A stretch of 64,000 nt of DNA, taken from assembly GCA_034008185.1 (NCBI GenBank), contig CM067109.1, positions 58,148,801 to 58,212,800 on the forward strand, read 5' to 3'. A program made the position numbers and the translations under genes. This document shows, piece by piece, positions 26,150 to 38,500 of the stretch (position 1 is the stretch's first letter; the number at the start of each line of letters is the position of its first letter). This DNA comes from Gorsachius magnificus (Eukaryota > Chordata > Aves > Pelecaniformes > Ardeidae). A model generated the notes under the pieces. That model was not told the DNA's origin. It did no database searches and was given only the letters and a program-made list of their open reading frames with translations.

Positions 26150-29100
26150 TTGGAGGGGCATGGTGTGTGTTCTGCTTTTCTTTCCATAAACACATTAAAC
26201 AGTGAAAAGTACCTTTCAGTCTCATACCGCTTTTCACCTTGTTTGATTTCTTGTAACTTTAGGCTAATGCTCCAAAGCTTGCTCTGATCATTAGTGGATT
26301 CAAGCCACTGATAATCTACATAATTAAGAACATAAAGAGGCTTTTTTTTTTTTACACCATTTGTGTGTAACATCATCTGGCTGCTGCTGCCAAAGTGTCC
26401 CAAGAAAAGAAACAAGTTCAGAGGTTAAAGCAAATCTCTGAGCAGTTTAGTATCTTTTTAAAGTTTTAAAATAAACTGCTCTATTTACTGGATAGTAGAA
26501 TAATTCAGAAACCCTCTTGGTTCTGTCACTTTGTATGAGGAAGCATATGAGAGCTGAGAACATCAAGGTTTCTTATTTCCAAGAAAAATCAGTACTTGTT
26601 TATAACATTTTAGTGCATTCTTCAACATCCTGTTGAGGTTTGTCAAATACATTTGCTCTGACATATTGCTTTAGTAATGAGACTGTAAAGTTTTATCCAC
26701 AATAATTATACTAAGCACTCAAAAAATTCTAGAATTATACATTACCTGGATGATAACCCAAAGTCGTATTCTGGGGTGGTGATAATGATAGTAATAAACT
26801 AAAATTCACCTGGACAACCAGCAGATTCTGGAGAAAGCAGAGGCAAAAATGAGTCAAAGGCAGGAGACAGTACTTGAAGGTTGACTAACTATTTATTCCT
26901 TACAATTTTTCCTTGAAAAACAAGTTGAATGTAGCTAAAGTTATAAATTCAGCTTGAAAAATTAAAATACTGCTACACTTTCTTGTTTAGTTAGCTTGCC
27001 AAACTCCACTGACACAGAAGTTTTGCAGGCCGGGGGAGACAGTATTTAGTCTTTCACAACCAACATAAATTCACAGTTGTTTTGCTCAGGATGAGGTTTG
27101 CGTAAAAGTACTTGTTTCTTATCATTGACAAGAAAGATTTACAATTTCAGCTCAAAACTATGTAAAATTCTAATATTATCTCAAAGTTTCATCCTGAATT
27201 ATGTATTAATTAAGCATAGGCAAGCATGAAAACTTTTAACAAAGCAGAAGGTAAAAAAGGAGATAGATTGAAGGGAGAAGCAGCAGAGAAGAGAGTGATT
27301 ATCAAACTACATACAAGCTAAAACTTAGAACACTAATGAAGATAAGGAAAGTTTTGATGAGATAAAGAATTAGGCACTGTGGGCTACTATATGCATTAGA
27401 ATCAAAGAGAATTCTATATATCAAACTATTTAAACAAGCTGAGATAATGTAAGCAAAATTGATAGAAAAGGCCTCAATAGGAAATTCTGGTTTCTTAGTT
27501 TGCACCCTGAATATTTTCTCATTGTAGGTTAATGATGGCCAAATCCTCCTTTTACCACCTCAGTGAGAGCACAAGCAGACAATTCACGTTCTCTTTCAGT
27601 GCATACGCATCCATACGCCTGTGACATGCCTTTTGAAGAGAAATGTTCCCAAAACCACTGCAAAGTTTGTCAGTTGCTCAGAGCTGGTGCTCAAACTGCA
27701 GCAAATGCATTTTTAAAACCAGTTTTCTTCCACTTTAATCAGTTAATGACTGTGGTTGGGGACATACAGGGACTCTTGATCTTATTTCTAACACTGAAAC
27801 TTTTCGCTTTCTCTTTCATGGCCTTTCAATAAATCTGCTGTTCCTCTGCCTTGTTTTAAATTACTACACTACACTACAGCTGGGAGTGGATAGGCTGGCA
27901 GCTAGAATACGCTGTATACTAGAATATGTTCCATTTTGTTCTTCTCTCATAAATAACTCTATGCACTGATGCAACTGCAGTATCAGGATGGTGTCTACTG
28001 TCTGTGAATCCTTACACTTTACGGTCTGTTTTTCACAAGACTTGCTTCCCGTTTCCAATCTTTCATAAATGCCAGATCTTTCAGCCTTCAGTTTGTCAGC
28101 AAAATCCATGTAGCTGATTTCTGCTCAGAAATCAAATGAAAAAATAATAATAAAAAGAATACTTGTAATAATTGTGCAATACCTGTCTAATATCTTCCCG
28201 GCATTGTAAGTCCTTAGAAACAGAAACCCTATGTATTCATTCGTTTGTAAAGTGTCCTGCATTGACAAGGACACTTAATTAATAATGGAAGTTAATATTG
28301 TCATATTTTGCAAAAAGCAGATAAAAATCTGTTTCTACTCAGGATCATTCTTAGAAAAAACATAGAATATCTGTTCTCTGAGGAGAAATTACATGACATT
28401 CAAGTGCTGTAATTTGCAATGAAGAGGAAGAACAATTGTAAGATGAGAGCCGGTTCATCTATCTAGAAAAGTCATGCAAGTTCACATTAAGTCAAAAGGG
28501 ACTATTAAGATGTCACTTAGTATATAAGTAAATTTATTGATACATTTAGTACTCACAGCTCAGAAATGTTCAGTGGAGAATTGCATTTTCAGTTCAACTA
28601 ATACAATTATAAATATTTAATCATAGACAGCAGTTTTTGGATGGAAGGATAATCAATATAAGAAGCTCTGAAACACAAAGTGCATGAGTTGTTTTGAGAA
28701 TGCTGGATTTATTTTCCCATTTCTTCTCTTTGTGACAGTGTGTAAAACAAAATAATATGAACATTTTATTAGATTGTACTATAGTGTCATCTGGTTTTAG
28801 TGTAGCTACAGCTACAGCTGTACAAATAATGCATTTACATGCAAGTCAACAACAAATCTACTAATTTTTGTGGTTTGGTTTTTTTTTAATGAGGGTAGAG
28901 GAATAACTATCTGGCTATGCTACCACCATGGAAACTGCAAGAGTGAACTTAAAAGTAATAAAGTTTTGACAAAGCATTTCAAATCCATTCCCTTTGTGTG
29001 CTATCCAATCCCTAATTTTGTCATGAACTGTAGAGTTAGTTAAATAACATACACTGATAATGTATTCTTAAGGCTATGTATTTTTGTACAACATTTCATT

Positions 29101-32100
29101 GTTCAGTTTAGTCTTCAATTTGTTTTGGAAAAAGTTTTAAAATTCCAAACACATGAGAATGTCATGGCTTCACAAATATCTCTAAATGAAAGTTCTCTGA
29201 GATCTTTTTCATTTTCCCGCAAAATAAGAAAAGCTGCTTTGATCTGAAAAGATAGTATTTCTTAGGGATCTAAACTTTCTTTACTAGTTTTGGAATAATT
29301 ATTAATGTTAATAAAAGCTAGAAAACAAGACAAATGAAATTAATTTACTCAAATTCAGACTTAAAGAATACACTAACAATCAAGAAAAGATACTAACCCG
29401 AGTATTACGTAAAAACATTTTGTCAAATAGATTTGTACCTGTAACTGGACAGCTAATATGGAAAATTCAGCATAAATATTCATGGTAGAAAGTGCTTTGC
29501 CTCATGGTGAGCATTTGCAGAAGCAGGGACTCTATGTAATGCCATGCAGTGGATTTAAAAAGAAGTGTTTGTGAAAAGGGATGGTCAATGTTCAAAAAAA
29601 GCAAAGGTTATTTTGGGTGGGTGTCTCCATTACAGTAAAAATCTGTCTGCTTTTTGCCCCAATAATTTCAGATGTCTCTCTGCATGATTAAAATATAAAA
29701 GCACTCAAAGATCTCTGGATAAAAAGTGAAAATATTTTCTTTATAGGTTTTTTGCTAATGTATGAAGATGAAAGAGAAAATACCTGAGACACAGACACCA
29801 TCCAAAGTCTTAATAAGAATTTTTACCTAGATACCTCTATTTTTTCAGTCAAAAGATAGAAGAAAAAAAAACCTAAACAAAACCCAACTCCCCCATGGCC
29901 CAACACCAAGCAAACTTCATTTAACCGTTAGAACAATCACATTGTACTGCATCAGGTTTAAAAATAGAGGTTTGTCAGGCACATTATTCCTTGAAATAAG
30001 GTTTTGCTTTACGGAAACAAAAAATCTTTCAGAAGACAGGACCATGCCATGTACCAGTGAGAGTAAATTATCTACAGTGGCAGGATCTGTGCGTGGTGGT
30101 GTAATCAACGCAGCTTCCTCACCTAAAGGTGTGGGTGGTTCCTGTGTCTGCTGGGACCTTGTAGTCCTTTCTAAAGGTTTTCCATTTAATTAATGAAGTT
30201 AGAGAAGGGCATGCATATTCCCAGACCTGCTATTCTCACCCAGATACCAAAAATAATCTGTTAAAAACTAAATCCCAGGAAGCCTTTTCCTTATTTAAAA
30301 GTGGAGTTAATGTTTTATGAGAAAATGTTAGATTCATAACATTTATATAGGGCCTAATTGTCCGATATATCATACATTTTTAGCATCAGTCCAAAAACAC
30401 AAATGCATTTAAAGGTACAGATCTAATAAACCTCTGAATTTCTTGACAAAAGCAATAGAAAGCAGGATGGAATATACTGTAGGAACATACCCCAAAACTG
30501 TAGCCTATTTCTGTATATAGCAAGCTGTCCTGACTATCTAGATCTTTTTCCAGTGTCTCTATTAACACATTAAAGCTTATTAACAATCAAAATTTTCTGC
30601 TGAACCTCTGGCCTCTGAGGAAATTAGCAATCCAATTAATATTCTGCATGTTCCTGAGACAGCATGTAAGATGACTCCATTTGATCATAGTTAATATTCT
30701 ATATTTAGCCTAAACAAATTCTTTGAGATCATGAATTATACTGCTACTGCTTGAACACTGTGATCTTTATTGCCTTTATGCCTTCAGTACCTCTTTTCTG
30801 TTTTCCTGGATTTGTCTGTCTGGGTAACAGTATTAGTTTTTATGTATTTTTTAGCAATCTGTCTAAACATATAAGCAATATATTTTTAAATATTTCTTAG
30901 TCTGAGTTTTTGTTCTGAGGTGAATTTTAGCTTTATATCAAATCCAAAGGTACCATTGCTTTAAGTGCCAAAATACCATTGTTTCATCCTATACATATAT
31001 TTAACTTTCTGAATCTATATGTCTCAAAAATAAGGCAAAATCTACTGCAATACAAATGTAAACATTGCTAACACATGATAAGCTGTCATTAAAATTATTT
31101 ATAGCAGTTTTTACTAACAAGTTATTAATCCACTTGAAGCATTGTTTTGTAAAGGATAATTTCTAAAACTATCAGATTTATGCTTTTGTAATACTTCAGA
31201 TTAGGTAACCACATGTCTGAATAGCTGATTCCTGCAGGACACAGCCATCCCTGAATTACCTGTGCATTTTAAAAGTTACTTTGCTCTTGGTTCTGTAGCT
31301 GTTTATTATCTGATCCTGCATCCTGCAGCTTTGACAAAGTCTCATACTCAGTATGGCTGAAACCAAGCTCGTTGTGGAAGCTCTGTCCAGACTAAATTTC
31401 ATAGATAGCAGTGAATCAAACCCCCTCAGGACTGTGGACTCCTCTTTGCATTACATAACAATCTTCTACAGTCATTCCACTCAGCTTGTTACAAATACTT
31501 GCCCTAGTTTATTACCTGCTAAAATGGTCCTTCTCAGACCACAGCACTATCTTTCTCCTTCTCTTGCCATGCCAGTATATATATTGATGGAAGATGGTTT
31601 TTGTGTGTATTGCTCTGCAAAATGCACTGTTAGAGGCATGGAGCATTTTCAGGGGCTTGCACATCAGTTTTATGTGGGGAAAGCAACGAGGAATGACAGA
31701 AACTATGGTTCTAATCTGCTGCATGTGGGGGGATAAGTATGTTTACTCTTTTAAAATCACCGGTATGTTTACCATATGTGTGATAGAATGACAGTTCTTT
31801 TCTGACTTTCTAGAGGTATGCACTTTGTTGGACAGATGTTAGATTAATTTAATGTTAGTATTTTTCCCTAACATTTTACTTTCTGACTAAACAATGGGTT
31901 TATGTGTGAGTTCATATGTGTTTTACGGCTTCCTGAAGATGCTTCAGCATCCATGTAAAACTGGAATTGATATAATCTCAGATGTCAAAAGTGCATAAAA
32001 TGATTAATATCACTTATTGTATAGATTTATAATGCCCTGGATTTTTATTAAATCACATGTTTATACCTTTTTCTTATGCAACTCTCACATTGAGATCTAT

Positions 32101-33586
32101 AATGTTTATAGAAAGAAAAAACTGTGTAAATTAAACAGTCTTAATTATCAATATTGAAACAAGGGTGTTACTGTAAGTTATTTTAATTCCATGGAAAAAG
32201 AAAAGTATTTTTCATTTGTGGTATAAAATAGACCAACACCCATCACTGTGCTTTTGCATTACTATATAAAGCAAATGTCAAACAGAGGGTAATTATAAAG
32301 GCCAAATCTGTCTCTCCTCACTGGATCTAACAGTTTTCACATAGTTGTACCAATATTTCAGGAAATAAATAACCAATATTTTAACTGTAAACTGTAAAAA
32401 ACCCCTGAGCTTAGTGCAACACCTCCTTATTTGGTCTCATATTGATTCTGTCCAGCTGGAAATTCCCTCACACACCCCCAAATGAAACTGCCAAGGATGT
32501 CTTTTTGAGGGATATTATCTTCTCCAGTGCTTTAAAATTCTTGCATGTTCTGATAATCAAGCTTGTATTTTCATTACACATTCCTTTTGTGCCCAATTAG
32601 TCTGATGTTTTCTCTGTCATAAAGAGATGTTTTTGGCAGAAAGGAAATTAATTTTTCTTAACATATATGATGACATTTTGATTGTAGTACTTTCAATGAT
32701 GTCTCTCTTTGTTCCCTTTTTTAAAATAGATTTTTCATTTTGTTTACTGGATATCAGATTTCAAAAAAACCACTGGAATTCTTTTAATTTCCAAGCATAT
32801 TTGCATTAGCATTGCTAATTAATGGCTAAATTATTAACACTAATTACAGCCACACATCTTCAAATGCAAGCAGGCACATACATTACAAAATTAGCAATTT
32901 AATGTAACCATTGCCATAAATTTGGCTGTTGAAGAGTCCATGAATCTTACACAACTCTCTCTGAAGGTTTAAACTTTATGTATTTATGTATTTACACATA
33001 CATAGATAAACATACAAGCACACAGTCATATATATATATGTTTTATACAGGTATGTATTTTTGTATTAGCTGCAGTTATACCTATCTTTCCTGAGCATGC
33101 ATTTCATCCAAACAGTACCATATGTAGTCAATCAAAAATGCAAGGCCTTACCTTTACAATCAGGGCTTGATTTCTTAGATCTGTTATATTTCACTTCCAC
33201 AGAACACTCTGCCCTAAGGTCTGTGATCAGCACTACAGTCAGAGTACCAGGCATGACCTCTATATATACACAATTCAGTAATAGCAACAAGTGAATACTT
33301 AGTTTCTTACTTCAGTTCCACATTTATCAAGTGATATTACTCATAGAAAGAGATCCTTCAAGCAAACACTTAATCTGCATTGAATTGGGAGTCATCTTGA
33401 TGATACACTTGGGAAAAAAAAAGCTTATTGTACCACACAGCAGATGAAAATACCCGCAGCCATTGCACGTACCACTCATTCTGTTAACCATGTAATATAC
33501 ATTGTCATTTTGACGTGTAGACTATTTCTCTTCCTCTATCACCTCCATGTCAATCCAATTCACTCATTCTTGCCAATGATGAAATG

Positions 33587-33615
33587 AAAAAAAAAAAAAA
33601 AAGAAAAAGAAAAGG
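33587..33615. repeat. Poly-A tract with G interruptions
   Basis: About 16 A followed by AG-interrupted A runs. Simple sequence. Confidence 0.9.
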
Positions 33616-33849
33616 AAACACGGAAAGATTGTTATCCTAGATCTGCAATTGTGGAACATTTTAAAGCCAGTTAGATTAACCATTGGGAAGATGTTAGTCT
33701 AGATAAGAGAATCCCCACTGGTTTTCTGTCTCCCTTAGACAATGAAATCACATAGTTGTGTCTGTGCCTCTCTGTTTTGGATTGTTCTATTTTAACACAT
33801 AACAGATTGAGGGCTGCCTACTATTCCTAATTAACTCAAGTTAAACTAA

Positions 33850-33959
33850 TGAGAGAGAGAGGGTGGAGGGAGTGCCAAAAAGAGAAAAGAGATCATGAGT
33901 TGGAAGAGATTGAATTACAACTTAAAGGGGATGGAGAAAGGAGGGAGGGGGAGGAGGTG
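33850..33959. repeat. GA-rich (purine) tract
   Basis: Starts with (GA)n and ends with clustered G runs (GGAGGGAGGGGGAGGAGG near 33940-33957). Strongly purine-biased on the plus strand. The G clusters could form a weak G-quadruplex, but only two-tier across all runs. Confidence 0.7.
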
Positions 33960-35154
33960 CAGATACAGTTAGGCTGAAAAGTAGGGGAGAAGAAGGCTCT
34001 TGAGAACAGATTTGCCTTTCATTTCCATGGAAAGGCAAAGAAGCCTTGCAAAAACACCAAAGAAATACAAGCGATCCAACATTGTACTGAAGACAGATTC
34101 TTGCTTCTTGTTAAGAAATACTTCAGCACCCACTGGAGAACAGCTCAGATTTCAAAATCCAGCTATTGCTCTACTATCAACAGCTTTCTCTGGCATGTAC
34201 CCACAATTTATAGATGTAGTTATTTTTGCCAAGAAAATACCATATAAACTACTCCTGGAAGAAAGTAGTCTGTTCTTTTTAAGCCTGACAAAAAATAGCA
34301 GGGAAAAGTCAGGTTTTATTGTACTGTATCAGACAAATTTAAATGTAATTTTCCTTATGCTAGGAGTTAGAAATAGGCTCACATGCACAAAGAGGAAGGT
34401 AGAACTGAATGATGCTGGTGTAAAAACAATGTGTTATTTTCTCAGCTATGAATAGAATAATTTCCAGATTTTATGTTCGTGCACAAGAGATTTTCACTCT
34501 TCACTTTTATTCTTATAAATTACTTTGTGTGTAGACATCTTTATATAGAATATATTGCAACACATTTCTTGACAGACCTTGTTTGGAAGATTTCATATGT
34601 AAAACCACATATCTGAATCTCTAGTGATTTTAAATACATTCAGTCTTGTCCTGATTCTGCTCGCACACTGCTGCTACCAGTAGGTTAGTTGTTGGGTTTG
34701 ATAGCACAACCTATAAAAAAATGGCAGTGACTGACTTCAATGTAGAGCAAATATGAAGTAAGAGTTGAGTTTCAGGTGCGCGCAAACTGTGCGTAATGTC
34801 ATGTTTAGAGGGGTACCTTCTTGCTCCAGCCAAAGGAGAAGACTCTGGCCAACAATCCCACATTTCTGTGCCCAGGGTCTCTTCTCTCTCTCCATGTGCA
34901 GAGGTGAGGATGGAAGCCTGCTGGAGGTGGAGGGGACGATGGGTGTGTGTTTGCTGTGGTTGCAGCTGAAGCTGTAGGGCTTGCCAGAAGTAAGGCCTCA
35001 CCTCTTCAGCACATCCCCGCCCAAAACCAGAAGCTCTTCTTGGACTTCATGCCTGCTTGTGCCTGCACATGCATGTGCACACACGTGTATGTACACTCTT
35101 GCCTCTCTACTGTGGCCCAGATTGGTGTTAATAAAAGTGCTGGCTGGTTTAACA

Positions 35155-35525
35155 AAAGCCGAGGGGATGTGACAGGTAAGTGGGAAGGAAATAGCTGGCC
35201 TGTTTTGGCTGGCTGTGGTTATTTGCGTCTAACGAGGCCAGCTCGTCGCCAGGCTCTGTGCAGATGAAATGAAGCGATGGGCTGAAGCAGGGCAAAGCAG
35301 GCGCCGCGTCCTGACAGGCCGAGGTGTGACCTGATGAATCCTAACCACCCCGGACATCTTCGGGAGAGTGAGGGGAGGGATGGCAGGAGCACAGGGTGTT
35401 GGGACACAGCCCGGCCTTGGGCCCAGGGAAAAGGAGCTGGGCAGGGAGAGGCAGGAAAGGGGGGCCCCACAACACCTTGTTTCAGACTGAGCACAAAAGC
35501 GAATTTAGTTACAAACTCGACCAAC
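35155..35525. other. Small CpG-dense GC-rich segment
   Basis: By reading I count about a dozen CpGs between 35159 and 35361, including a GCGCCGCG cluster, whereas the flanking kilobases have almost none. The segment is G+C-rich to about 35.5 kb. A consensus plus-strand 5' splice site, CAG|GTAAGT, occurs at 35175/35176. Local CpG retention in a methylated vertebrate genome usually marks an unmethylated promoter or enhancer. No protein is recognisable in it. Confidence 0.45.
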
Positions 35526-38500
35526 AGGACACAGGACTTTGCAACAAGGTTTTCTTTGATTTTTTTTTCATTTTATTTTTCCAAGGAATTTTTTCATACA
35601 TCCACTTCACACAGGGAAAAATAACTTTAAAAATTCTCACATCTTCATCTCATTAACAACAGAGGTTTGGTCTGGGATTTTTTGTGGGGAGGGGTGTATG
35701 TACTGTGTGAGAGGGATCCAAACTTTAGCTTACAAAATGCATTCAGCGACATAGCCAAATGATAAACAGACTGACTTATGCACCCTAGGTATATGAGCAC
35801 CTGTACCTTTGCAAACACTAAGTAACTTTGGGCATCCAAAGATATTAACATACAGCACTGGCAAACAGGTGGGGTTGCAATAGATCTTAAGCTAAACACG
35901 CTGTTGACACTTATGAGAATACTCCTTCTGTGGACTTGTGTGTATATCTGGGTCCACATGTGCCAGAGAATTTACTTACGTAGAAACGTACCTTGCTTGA
36001 AAACTTTTTGGAGAAGCTGTTAAGGATGTTCTATTTCAACTTGTGCCTAAGTCTAGCTGCTTGACAAAGCAAAGAAAAATGTGAATTATAATTTAAAAAT
36101 CAAAAATAATGGAAGGAGTTTTCCAGTTACCATTAAACAGTTCTCCATATGGGAACCACAAACCAACTGCTACTAGGTTTCAGAAGCAAGCAAGGACAGA
36201 TCTGGAGGAATATATATGTAGCTATAGGCCAGTTGTGTTTTGCATCCCCTGCTACTGTAATTTCCTAAAAAAGGAAATATTAGAATAAAATGATTACTGA
36301 AAAGAAAAAAAAAGTATATATACTACAGTTTATTGCCCATAGTAATGCAAAACCAGTAGAAGATACTTGTGTTCTGAGTAAAGTAGATTTGACTTTCATC
36401 TTATAGTAACGTTTCAAAAATGCAAGACTAAATTGTAATAGTGGGGAGGTTTTGGCTGCTGCATTTCACTGTGCAATTATCACACTAGGGATTAGTATTT
36501 TACAGAAGCCATATCATGGTTAACATATAGTGCTCCCTGTAGTCAAAGGCAGTCAACTGGGTGCAGGATGCCAAAAAGGCAACTGTTCTACTGTTTTTAT
36601 ACTTGATTATCTAGAACATAACACATTTGTGCTCATGCCAACATTCATTCTCTTCACACTGAAAAGCACACAAGTTAGAAATCCATGGTTCCCAATAATT
36701 ATTAAGAACACACAGAGATTTTTAAAGACAAAAAAAAAAAGAACAGTTGGTCGCTGGTTTTGTCAGTTTTAACTGGCAAAACCTTCTGTATTGCACTTGT
36801 GTGCACACATAAATAAATGAGAAAGATCAAATTTACAAAGTTGTAAATTAACTTACATTTCTGAAATGGGTCTTCTACAGTGTATGATCATTTTTTTCCT
36901 TATCAAAGAGACTTCTACATGCATTTGTAGATCCAGAAGAGTATTTTATGTCACCTGAAAAATTGTATTAATGAGAAAACAGAAAAAAAAAGGGAAAAGA
37001 GATGACAATTTGGTGGAAGTCCCAGCACAACTAGGCAAAACTCTGTAGAGAACTGACATGAAACCTGTTACATACATCATGCCATACAGGTACACGAAGC
37101 TAATGCAGACAGTCTTGTCTCACTAGGCTAGACTAGTGTATCACTCCTTTGACTAAGTGAAGCTGTCACAAACTGCTCTGACCATGGGTATCCTGTCACA
37201 AAAGGCTGCCAGAAATGTAGGTTTACAGCTGCTGTGAGACTTTGAAAACTAGTGTGCCATAGGATTAAGCATTGAGTGTTTGTCTCCAGCTCTCAGGAAG
37301 GCTGTAAGTGTGGTATACTCTGGGTCAGGGTCAAGGAGGACAGAGGATTGAGGATTTAAGGCAGGGATATAGCCTCATCTTGCATCTTCTGCCAGTTTGC
37401 ATGCTGGAATAGCTTGCTAAAATGAGAGTTAGGTTAGTCTCTCTTTTTCCAAACTGACACAGTAATGGGAATGAAAAATAAAAATCAGAACAAAGGTTTT
37501 TCCAAAATATATAGAAGCAAACCCCAAATATCAACTTACACAAACCCATTTCATGGCAAAAAAGAGGAAAAAAGAAATTCAATCCTGGTGTAATCCTCAT
37601 GTAGAAAAAAAGGAAAGGCTTATAGCACATAGTGTAAATAACAAGAAACTATGTTCAGATTACTGGTATGTGTTGGAATCAATGAAGTTACATCAGCTAA
37701 AACCTTTCTATCACATTTACCCGTAGCAGTCCTTCATTACAGCTTGAATGCCACTGAATAACAGGATTACTCATTCTTCCCCTTTATATTAAAGGGATTT
37801 TTTTAAATCTGTGTAATTATCTTCAAGTTATTAAAAAAAAATTGTGTTTTGAGAAGAAGAGTACAAAGTCAAGTCATTAATGTTTTCTGTGTAATACTCG
37901 TCATAGACTTACTGGGCAAATCACTTCAGAATTAGATTTTGCTTTCAAAAAGCAGTACATATTCTAACTGTTTTAAAAGTTTCTCTGGAAATCTATTGTC
38001 AAAAAGCCCCATCATAATGAAAAAACACTTTCATCGTGACCCCTACTGCAGGGTAAGCAAAGCCCTATAGATGTGATTACTCAGCGATCACTTTTACTCT
38101 GGATTTTACATTTTTTGGAAAAAGCATTGTTCTGAAAACTCTGTGTGTGGGAACCCTGTGAGTCTCTGTGACTGGGCACCTGCCTCAGACTTCAGAGAGC
38201 ATGAAAAAAATCACTGTAAGAAATGCGCATTATCCAATTTAGTGTTTTATAACTGCTAAGGCTATGCAGATAACAAATCTAAACTTTCTTTTTAACATTA
38301 AGATGGCATGGAAATCAGTATCTTGAATTTTGGATTAATTATTGAATCACAAGGGATTCCATTTTGCTGCCACAAGCCACATTTTGTTTTCTATCACTGT
38401 GTGCTGGCAGGAATTTCCTAAAGCTGTTGCCTTAGGGAACTCAGGAATTTCCTAGTGCTCTTCACGTGAGAGGGCATGAATTGCTATACTGATGGGAAGG

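Larger units (their letters stand above)
15900..34700. other. Intergenic, upstream of ALDH1A1; no supportable gene
   Basis: About 19 kb of AT-rich DNA. I found no exon with homology I recognise, no tRNA or rRNA, and no clear LINE or LTR. It contains homopolymer and simple-sequence tracts listed separately. AT-rich stretches with TAATTA-like motifs (for example about 31.9-32.2 and 32.8-32.95 kb) have the look of conserved non-coding DNA, but that cannot be judged without alignment. Confidence 0.6.

Noticed and set aside
31353..31736. 127-codon plus-strand open frame
   Set aside because: No domain or homologue recognised. Overlapping open frames in other frames and on the other strand show it is not distinctive.
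34000..34455. 151-codon open frame on the plus strand
   Set aside because: No recognisable domain, low-complexity AT-driven composition and no splice framework. It looks like a chance open frame.
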